This document shows positions 19,440 through 27,290 of a stretch of DNA of 34,093 bases, one piece after another. The notes under the pieces are model-generated. The model was not told the origin of the DNA, made no database searches, and worked only from the letters and a program-made list of their open reading frames with translations. This DNA comes from Hypsibius dujardini (taxonomy: Eukaryota > Tardigrada > Eutardigrada > Parachela > Hypsibiidae), in the NCBI GenBank assembly GCA_001579985.1, contig LRSR01005099.1:1-34093 (forward strand), in the 5' to 3' direction. Position 1 is the stretch's first letter; every line of letters starts with the position of its first letter. The translations under genes and the position numbers were made by a program.

Positions 19440-20820
19440 TATGGAACAAAATAATTGCAGTTTTCTCACCATGGACATTGCGGAGCCTGATTAGATGAGG
19501 CAGAGTTCGGTAATCAGTCTCCGCCTCCTTTGATCATCGACAACGAGGATCGATTGCAAATCAAATTACCGGGGCTGGAAGCAGAAGTGCGTTTACTGCT
19601 GTGGATACAGCAACGATTCCATCGAGCTTCCGCTTAGGCTTGACAATGATCGGGTTTCGTTTCAACAGCCAGCCGAACACCTTAACCGCAACAAATATTG
19701 GAGATCAGAATACCGGTGCTGAGATTTAACTCTCGCTCCAGTCACTACCCTCGTCGCTTATAACAAGCCCACTCACCTAAATCAAGAAAACTTTTTGATC
19801 TTTTAAGTTGCCTACCAAGGAAAATTTGAACTTCCTCAAAGCGTTTTAACCGGAACTAAACGTGAGGTGCTGTTAATGATGGCTGTGAATTTTCAGCTCA
19901 ACAAGAGTTTCTGAGTTGCCAGCGTTTTAACACCAGCCAAACGGAAGATGAGAGCTGGCTATCGAACGGGAAACTCTCGCGGTGCCGTATTTAAAACATG
20001 TTGCAGCCGGTAAAGGCCCTCGTGACGAATATCACCAAACTTCCGTCAAACGCCGTCAGCGTAAACTGGAAGCAGCACTTGGATTTCGTTTCACATTATA
20101 GCAACACCATAGATATGGAGCTGCCGACCTTCGATGATGCTGTCGCCTATAGTTATCGTCGTTTTAGACCACCGCCGGGCATGATCTGTACGGAAGGCCA
20201 AAAGCAGATGAACGCCCATCCATTCGACCGAAATAGTGACGGGTATTATCGTTTAGGATTCGAGTGTCACCAGGACGGATGGAAGTACTGACCGGCTTTC
20301 AAAAATGCGGATGACTTCATCGAAGTTGGACCACCTTTAAAAAATCCGAAACTGATGCCAGTGATTGTCTTCCGAAGCTTGCACCACCAATGGGGTTTTG
20401 CAAATGATGTAGTATGTGAAAAAACCGTGCTTCCGTTCGGGAACGATATGATCAACGTAGGTATCATCTGTCAGCTGATTACGCGGTTCAACAATTCAAT
20501 CAAAGTGCATTTCGTGAGGACATCTACTCTGCCTATGGTTAAACGAATGATCAGTTTGTCATTTAGGGTGTCACGTCGTCAATCCAGTGACTCGTTAGTT
20601 GTTTTTACTGTAGTTTAATCTATTCGTCAATTGAACTTGCCACAGATTCACGGATGAAATAAGCATATCGCTTTTTGACATGGTGAATATTAAACTAACT
20701 GTACGAAAAGCTACAGTGCTCAGTGCGACTTGTATGTGCAAGGAGATGAAATTGAGATAGGATACTCTTTCTTTGGGTTTTCTGTAACCGACATCTACAA
20801 GAAGCCTTCTTAGACTGGAT
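19440..20820 (+). pseudogene. Decayed unknown coding region
   Basis: From 19998 a frame encodes MELPTFDDAVAYSYRRFRPP and DGYYRLGFECHQDGWKY, meets TGA at 20289-20291, and continues in the same frame with VIVFRSLHHQWGFANDVVCE and KTVLPFGNDMINV to a possible GTAGGT donor near 20458. After an acceptor-like CCACAG (20645), FTDEISISLFDMVNIKLTV is followed, after a frameshift, by LYVQGDEIEIGYSFFGFSVT and TAG at about 20813. The composition is protein-like on both sides of each break, so this is probably one old gene or mobile-element gene. The family is not recognised. Sequence from 19440 (for example IIDNEDRLQIKLPGLEAEV) may belong to it. Confidence 0.4.
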
Positions 20821-20924
20821 GTGTTTGTGTGTAAATTTCTATCATTCGAAGGATCCAGCGTTCATTACATGTAAATATGGGCACCAATCGCATCGGGCTC
20901 ACCAGTACCAGGACATTCGTTGCC

Positions 20925-20989
20925 CCTTGTTAGTATAGTGAGTCCGAAGATCCTGGGGCACCTTGTTAGTATAATGAGTCCGAAGATCC
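20925..20989 (+). repeat. Tandem duplicate resembling a tRNA 5' half
   Basis: Two 29-bp copies (20925-20953 and 20961-20989) of CCTTGTTAGTATARTGAGTC + CGAAGATCC with one difference, 36 bp apart. CCTTGTTAGTATAGTG resembles the 5' half of tRNA-Asp including its A box. No B box or cloverleaf completes it; likely a tRNA pseudogene or fragment of a tRNA-derived repeat. Confidence 0.4.
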
Positions 20990-21251
20990 AATAGTTCGGG
21001 CAGCCCACTTTCCCCATTACTCTATAATGGTACAGTTTACTCAGTTTGAATCACTGGTCGCTGGGTTTCAGAACGTTACTAGTCTACACCAATAAACATA
21101 ACAGAAGAAGGCATATTTGGTGAACATGTTTCTAAAAGCCATTATAAGCCAAAAATGGACGAAAGATTACATTGCCACTCAGTGAAATCAAACATGTGAC
21201 GTAATTGCGAAATCAAAACTAGTTGCTTTGTTTCTGACACTGCAGACAGGA

Positions 21252-21400
21252 GTACATCATCCCCGAAAGACTGGCATTGGTTAGATCAGCTCCTTTCACT
21301 CTACGAGGCTCAAGCTCAAGTACCCGCAAAAAAGGCAATTTATCGGATTAGACAAAAACAGCTCGGCAAAAGGCTCCGCAAGAAGACCTTCGCATAGCGA
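21252..21400 (+). other. Possible orphan exon, unknown
   Basis: After CTGACACTGCAG an open stretch reads DWHWLDQLLSLYEAQAQVPA and KKAIYRIRQKQLGKRLRKK in one frame, ending at TAG. Another frame (EYIIPERLALVRSAPFTLRG) is also open and would fit phase 2 from the exons at 17800-18133. Which frame, if any, is coding cannot be decided by reading. Confidence 0.25.
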
Positions 21401-21640
21401 ATCTCAACCGAAGATATACAGATGGAGATAGAACCAATATTGTAATGTGACAATCGTTTGATGTCACAGCCCTGCTCTTTGCCGGATCGGGAACAATAGT
21501 AAACGTGTCCATAAGCGCGGTTATTAGCCGACCACCCATCATCTTGAGACTTCTCTAATCTAGACCGACGCCCAGTCGTCAAGTAATTTCTGCATTCACG
21601 CGAGCGCTATACATTGCGTTATTTCTGTTTTGTTTTCTAG

Positions 21641-21855
21641 CAAGAGCCAGCGGTACAAACTTCAGCTGCTACTTGAGCTCCAACGTTGGAGCCAATGTTC
21701 TTTGGCAAACGAACGACGCTTCACATTCGCATGAGCCAATTATTATTGGAAATCTCAATTCACAAATTCTCCCATGGGTTTCCCATTCACAACCAACCTC
21801 ACTCCGCCAGTACAACAGTGTGCTAGCTCTTGTTCAACGAGACACGTACATCTAA
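21641..21855 (+). pseudogene. Immunoglobulin-like domain exon, apparently truncated
   Basis: A good acceptor (TGTTTTCTAG) is followed by GTNFSCYLSSNVGANVLWQT, an Ig-like Cys with Trp 12 residues later, and by PTSLRQYNSVLALVQRDTYI, resembling the strand before the second Cys. TAA comes next where the second Cys should follow, and a GTAAGA donor lies 4 bp beyond it. No neighbouring Ig exon was found, so it is probably a broken or orphan exon. Confidence 0.35.
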
Positions 21856-21939
21856 CAAGTAAGACTAAGATTTTCTTTACCAATTTACTCTAATAACCAC
21901 AAAATTATTGTGGGTGCATTCTTATGAATTTTTGAAACT

Positions 21940-22400
21940 CATATTTTTCGGTCGAAATTGCGCACCATATTCCAGACTACAGCACGATAGCTGGGAATAG
22001 GCAGTCTTGATACTTCCCTAAGGAAGTGGCATGAGGTGAGATGGTTGGGAATGTTAAAGCCACCCAGCGATTGCTGCAGATGACGAAAATATTCATCATC
22101 ATCATGATCGGCAAAATCCAAGTGAATTACTGAAAGACCGCACAAGTGTGGGGAGAATTGAGCCAGGCACCCAAGGCGATAGGTCGAAAGATGGCTTGCG
22201 ACCAGTAAATCAGCCCGTGGAGGAGGTTGATTACAGACAGGCTGATGAAGTTGACGGTGAAGCAAATTATGATGGTACGACGCATGAAAAAGTGGTCAAC
22301 ACAGAGAGGTACATGCCAAAACCGGTAAGGATGAGCAGGGCGGGGAAACAGGTGAAGACGCGGTAAATGTCAGTGACAGACGGGACAGCGGATTCTGTTG
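21940..22400 (-). pseudogene. Rhodopsin-family GPCR pseudogene (copy D)
   Basis: On the minus strand: TM1 (DIYRVFTCFPALLILTGFGM), then after a frameshift at a T run near 22288, TM2 (CFTVNFISLSVINLLHGLIY), the loop FRPIALGAWLNSPHTCAVFQ, a TAA at 22127-22129, then TM3 (ILPIMMMMNIFVICSNRWVA). It aligns with copy A throughout. Copy A has a Tyr codon (LQYF) where D has TAA, and the DRY-like motif is SNRW instead of GDRW. It stops before TM4. It is the most distant copy from the intact gene. Confidence 0.75.
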
Positions 22401-22410
22401 CGGATAGAGA

Positions 22411-22444
22411 ATCAGGGTTCAGGAATCAGGAATCAGGAATCAGG
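22411..22444. repeat. Short tandem repeat (AATCAGG)n
   Basis: Four to five units of AATCAGG or CAGGAAT just upstream of GPCR pseudogene D on its strand. Confidence 0.7.
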
Positions 22445-22604
22445 GTCGAAGTGTTCAAAAGAGGCATATTGGAGGGGTGAAATTTATTCAAATGCGTGTA
22501 ATTTCGAAGTGCAAAATTCATGTCAGAATGTATCTATTAATCGGTAAATTATGATTTTAGGGATAGTGTTCAAATTTTAGAAATTTTAACCTATCCTGAT
22601 GAAA

Positions 22605-22670
22605 AATTGATTCTTAATTGATTGGCATCAACAGAATTTCGATTGGGGGTCTGGGGCGAAGTTATGAACA
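22605..22670. repeat. GATTGGCGTC-family repeat, single arm
   Basis: AATTGATTGGCATCAACAGA, ATTTCGATTGGGGGTC, then GGGGCGAAGTTATG. This matches one arm of the foldback elements at 785-985 and 10075-10290; the second arm is not evident. Confidence 0.45.
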
Positions 22671-22929
22671 CAATAAACCAATCAAATACGGATTCACTAG
22701 GTCAAGCGGCGTAGGCACAATCAATGTAACAGTTGATTGATCGATAACGTGCAATTACAATTTCAAGAGTTTTTCTATTGATTGATTGATCGATTGACTC
22801 GTTGGCTAATTTTCACAAGGCTACTGTCCATCGGATTTAAAAATTGTTTTTTCTTTATTTTTTATCAGTACTTTATTTCATGTTTCATCGATATCTATTC
22901 CGCCTGTTTTGATTTTTTTGTCATCGAAA

Positions 22930-23700
22930 TGACGGGAATGGGTCTCTGTATTCGAGTGGCCGATATTATTCATGCCGCCAACTGCGATCCCCCTGCTATG
23001 TTGAAACGGCTATGCAGGGATTTGCCGTGGATGGAAGAATTTCTGCATGCTCAAGGAGATGCTGTAACCGGTTCTACCACACCCAAAAAAATTGCGTGGG
23101 CAGGCTAATTTCTTGCTGCAGTTCTTGCGCGGAGAAGTGGAACTTTCGTTGGACCAGCTGAAAAAAATGTCGGTTAGTGCAGACTTTAGGTTGAAGTATT
23201 CTTGCATTTTTTGGCTTTGTTCCTTTGGTTGATATATGTATTCTTTGCAGGTTTTAGTTTTTTTGCAGGACTGTGGAATGTGCCGGACCAAGACGGATTG
23301 CAAGGCATGCTCCATCCACATGACCATCCACGGGAAGAATGGAGTGCTGGTTTTCCGTTGTTCCAAGTGTGCGAGCAGTCTGTCGATGCAGAGTAAAGAA
23401 TGTCGGTCGCGCTCGCACATCGACAACCGGACCTTTTTGTGGCTCCTCTCGCACCTCTGCACCTGGCGGAATTACACGTAGACGTCGATCTCCCTCTTCA
23501 CTGGGCTCGACAAGAATACGGCGTCAGACTGGGTGAAGTTGGTGCGGGCAGCGATTGCGGTCTACCTGTGGAACATTCCGGTCGTCCTTGGAGGTCACTG
23601 AGAGGTAGAGTATGCCGATGGCGTTTGGATGGAACCACCCAGAAATATCGGCGAGGAGATCCGTCTCGCAGATTACGAAACAAACATGGGAAGAAGATTC
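22930..23700 (+). pseudogene. Decayed IS1595/ISXO2-like (Merlin-type) transposase
   Basis: The frame at 22930 starts MTGMGLCIRVADIIHAANCD. A second stretch (FLRGEVELSLDQLKKM, near 23122) precedes an apparent intron, and after TTTTTTGCAG (about 23268) comes a zinc-ribbon-like unit: DCGMCRTKTDCKAC ... VLVFRCSKCASSLSMQSKEC, then FLWLLSHLCTWRNY. The same frame goes on past TAG (23479-23481) with TGLDKNTASDWVKLVRAAIA and past a TGA (about 23599) with EVEYADGVWMEPPRNIGEEI. Zinc ribbon, TxxxWxxxxR helix and a VE(I)DE-like motif in this order are what IS1595/ISXO2 transposases show. Stops, and VEYAD in place of VEIDE, imply it is dead. Splice-like signals may be remnants of a host-type exon structure. 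Confidence 0.5.
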
Positions 23701-23799
23701 TGATGTTGCTCATGGCAGAGCAAAAGTCGAAGCGAATTCAGATCCGCGTGATCATAAACCAGAGTGTAAGTTGGTTGATTGATTCCCTCTCCACACCGT

Positions 23800-24340
23800 C
23801 ATGATCGCCACCGACGACTTCGTCTACCATACCAACGAGGAAGATCTGACTGCTTGCGATTTGAACAAATTTATGAAACACATTGGCACGTACAGCCAAC
23901 AACCGATAGACTTCGACGGCGCAACCGGTTACAGCTTGTACTTTGCGTAACCATTACGGCGGGATTGGGCAGATTCGTGCGAGTGTGACGCGAAGATGCC
24001 GCGAGAGTGCATGTATTCGTCTGTAATTGTCGCGGAAGATCTGGAGTAGTTTTGTTTCGTTCTTGTAAGTGAATGTCACTTTATGCATTCTCGTCATAAT
24101 ACTTTTTTTTATTTAACCGTATATAGTGTCTATTAATATGTATTAATTTATTCATTAGCATATCTTTAGTCTAAGTAAATGTAATTCTCTAGGTAATTTA
24201 AATCTATGCAGTAAATAACATCAATAATATCAAATAATGATCTATCTGTTAAACAGTTAAGATATTGTGTGACCCTGTAAAGAAAGCAGTAAGACGGATG
24301 ATCGCCATAAAGATAAAAAATATTTAAACTTGTACTTACG
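23800..24340. other. Downstream of the transposase remnant, no clear gene
   Basis: From 23800 one frame reads MIATDDFVYHTNEEDLTACD and NKFMKHIGTYSQQPIDFDGA to TAA near 23950, which looks protein-like but is unrecognised; it could be the end of the transposase unit or a separate remnant. 24060-24340 is AT-rich without features. Confidence 0.3.
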
Positions 24341-24424
24341 TTGCACGGAGAAAGCGATAAGCAATTGTTTGGCGACAAACAACTGCGCGCCCGCAGGGCG
24401 CGCGTTTTGGGGGTAGGTCGTGGA

Positions 24425-24545
24425 TGGAGGTGTGTCTGTGTGTCTTTTTGTATTGTTGTCTGTGTGTCTGTGTGTCCGTGTGTTTGTGTGTCTGTCTCTC
24501 TGTCTCTCTGTTTTTCTATCGGTCTGTCTATCTGTTTGACCTTTT
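24425..24545. repeat. TGTC/TGTG-rich simple repeat
   Basis: Degenerate TGTGTGTCTG and CTGTCTCTCTGT units over about 120 bp. Open frames across it in both directions are artefacts. Confidence 0.8.
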
Positions 24546-24554
24546 TTCAATCAA

Positions 24555-24645
24555 TCAACCCTCAATCGCCCCCTGACTTCTGATCAAATTTTGGCTGGTG
24601 CCAATCGACTCAGAATGATGTTTTAGGTCAAGAAAGGTCAAACCT
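24555..24645. repeat. GATTGGCGTC-family repeat, single arm (reverse orientation)
   Basis: The reverse complement reads ATTCTGAGTCGATTGGCACC, AGCCAAAATTTGATCAGAAG, then TCAGGGGGCGATT, matching the order of blocks in the foldback copies. Confidence 0.4.
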
Positions 24646-24649
24646 GAGT

Positions 24650-25660
24650 AAATCTGAATACTTTCCCTAAACTAGGACGTAACCTATTAACCATGTAAAA
24701 TTGATAAAGGTAAAGCAGTGAAGTCGTACTTCACACTACTTCCCCCCAACAGAAAGCATCACAAAGGTTAGCGTTTCAGGGTAGGAACAGACGACCAAGT
24801 CCTAAAAAGTTGAGAAAGGTCTAAAATTATCGAAAAAAGCCTGTGGAGATCCCATAAGGTTCAGCTTAGGACTCCCAATATCTTCAAAAAAGATCTGAAA
24901 AGGGCAGAAAATGTTTAAAAGTCCCAGAAACGGTCCTACAATAAATAACATCAAAATGACGATTATTGGACAGGTCGATAGAACGGGAGACGCATCCCGT
25001 TTGTGGGTCTTAAAACTGATCCGCTGGTCATGGAAGAGATTTTGTAAAGGTCACTTTTTATTAGTCGTCTACTTAGCAATGTTTCGTCCAATGAAAGATA
25101 ACAACCGCTTTTTAGCCCGTCTGGCTGGTCTATGCTCAGGAGGAGATGTTGTACCGGGGATGATTTGTTGTGTTAAAAGGGAAACGCTAGGACCCCTCTA
25201 AGACAAATTAAAGCGTTTTTTTATTTAATTGGTATGTTGTTCATGCATACATGCAAAACTTACGCTTGGAGGCCCGGAACAATGAGGAGCGCACGCGAAC
25301 CTTCATCGGGAGCGTTGCACGTGGCGGGGGGGGGGCTTCCCGACACCACGGCAAATTACTCCAGCAGGCGTTACACTCACCAGGACGTGCTACAGTTTAT
25401 ATTCTGACATTTCGTACAGGCTCATGCATACGCAAGATTCAGCTTCTAGCCTGTCAACATTTGCAAGAAGCCTTATGAAAAAGCAATTAGACAGATGCTT
25501 CCACTGAATTAGTTTTCTTGATGTGCAGCCGCAAGAAAAAGAAGTATTTGACGGATTAACATGAGGACGTTGAGGCTGTTCGTGCCGTACCTTAGGGGAG
25601 AAGGAAGTTTTGGCTTGGCGACGAGAGAACTAAACCATGCACAAATACGTGGAACAGGTA
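24650..25660. other. No gene seen
   Basis: Anonymous sequence. Open frames such as 24911-25201 (+) have no domain, repeat or splice support; a G run (25325-25333) interrupts another. Confidence 0.35.
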
Positions 25661-25668
25661 CAGCAGTA

Positions 25669-25775
25669 CAGTGGCGGATTGAGGTCGGCCAAGGAGGGGA
25701 GGGTGGCAAACATTTTCTTGCCTCCTCCCCCCCTCCGCCAAACCGGGGGGGGGGCAAGACCACCCCTCAGGGAAG
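25669..25775. mobile_element. hAT-like MITE fragment
   Basis: It starts CAGTGGCGGATTGAGGTCGG, as in the copies at 30820 and 31080, followed by a GGAGGGGAGGGTGG / CCTCCTCCCCCCCTCC hairpin and a G run. The right terminus was not found, so it is a fragment or a different deletion variant. Confidence 0.45.
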
Positions 25776-26560
25776 CTGCTTCAAACCTGCTTGGACCCTA
25801 AACGAGCCTCTGCTGTGTGGCGTAACGGAATAATGCATATATGTCAAAAGAAGCGCGCAAGGGGCCCACTCAGGCCGGATGTTGACCTCCCGCGACTCAT
25901 CCATTTATCACAGCCAGCCAGTTTATCGTATAAAACCTTAACCTATCATCCCGTGACTCTGCACGGCTCTGTTGATTATTTATTCAGCAATGGATCACTT
26001 TTATTTGACAAGTCGATCGCTGGAAACGTAGGTGAACGGTAACCAGATCAACTTGGTATGCTTTGGCGCACATCTTGCTTGTTTTAGTTCAGGCCAATGC
26101 TCCGTTATTTCTCTTTTCGAAGTAATGGCCTTGTTCGGGATATAAAAGACTGAGTAATCACTACGACGCTTTTCACTAATTGTTTTTTCGGAAACTTATC
26201 TATTATTCTAGTGAAATCACAGTACTGTCTATTATGTAGCATGTACCAGGGTCATCTCCTTCAGTGATAAATAAAGGTCTCCCGCGTTTGTATCATCATT
26301 ACAGAAATACAAAAGGTACTGTTTGTGTTAAATGTTAAAGTCCTTCTGCCCAAGCATCCCAGTACTCCAAAGGACATCCACAAATCGCGGAAAATGATCA
26401 ACCATCGGATTATTTATTTCCATGAACTTCTTGCAGTATTTGCTAGGGCTTGTCTAATTTGTGACGCCTTTCACATTCCCTCTCCGTGGTAGTGAGCGCC
26501 ACGTTGCATGACGGCACCCTGATTCCCGCAGTGTGACATTTAATAATCCGACATTCCTTT
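25776..26560. other. No gene seen
   Basis: No supported exon or repeat. Open frames have no recognisable content. Confidence 0.35.
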
Positions 26561-26570
26561 TGGCGTAAAA

Positions 26571-26665
26571 GGGCAAGAGAATATTGTTATCATTCTTGTC
26601 GAAGAACGCTCAGAAAACGAGAAGTTTGTCGAAAACGTGTGGTATATCCTGAAAGATTACACAAA
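26571..26665 (+). other. Possible exon resembling the end of a TIR domain
   Basis: An open stretch reads KGQENIVIILVEERSENEKF, then VENVWYILKDYTK, and runs into a strong donor (ACAAA/gtgagt). The pattern NI-VIILVE ... YILKDYTK recalls the late beta-strand and YLEW(P) end of Toll/IL-1R domains. Stops upstream (TAATAA near 26542) imply an acceptor in between, possibly the TTCCCGCAG near 26530 in decayed form. No neighbouring exon was identified. The family assignment is tentative. Confidence 0.25.
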
Positions 26666-26976
26666 GTGAGTATCCATGTCATAGGCACTTTAGGTGGGGG
26701 AGGGGGTTGATAGGCCCGGATAATTCGGATACATGAAATTCTATCGCGGGACATGTTCCATGCAAGAATCGTAGACAGTATTCAAGCAGGCACGGATGCA
26801 CCTGCAGTGTCTGACGACGGGTTTAGCAGTCCAATCAATAAGCATTGTATGGCTTGTGTCAAATTTGTGACCTGGTGTACATCCTTACCCCGTGAGACTG
26901 AATCCCATTGGATTGCCACGCGTTTTTTTCAACGAGAATGAAGTTCAATCTATCTGGTGCAAGATGATATTTAATC

Positions 26977-26998
26977 TCCGGACAGTCGACTGTCCGGA
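26977..26998. promoter_or_regulatory. Perfect 22-bp palindrome
   Basis: The half-site TCCGGACAGTC is followed without spacer by its exact reverse complement GACTGTCCGGA. It lies about 310 bp upstream of the GPCR start at 27291. It might bind a dimeric factor or be the core of a repeat; nothing else marks it. Confidence 0.4.
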
Positions 26999-27290
26999 TA
27001 TCAAAAGTTCCATAGCGGATCGATCAAATTATACCTTGTCCGTAGAAGGAGAGATAATTAGAGGTCAGTGTCTAAGGTCTTTCCCCCCAAACAAACTTCA
27101 CCGATTAATTCTGCGAAAAAAATCTCGTGCTGCAATTGATTATCACCGTTGACATATTTTACTATAACTTCCCAAACCGATTTAAAGCCGGCGTCAGTGT
27201 AATTTTAACCTTGTTATGTTATATTTTTTCTCTGTCTTCCTTGTCAGTGTGAAAAAATTCCAAGTTCGCTGAAGGAGGTTTCAGTGTGCA

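Noticed and set aside
24911-25201. 96-codon plus-strand frame
   Set aside because: No domain, no promoter or splice support, and an ordinary length for chance in this composition.
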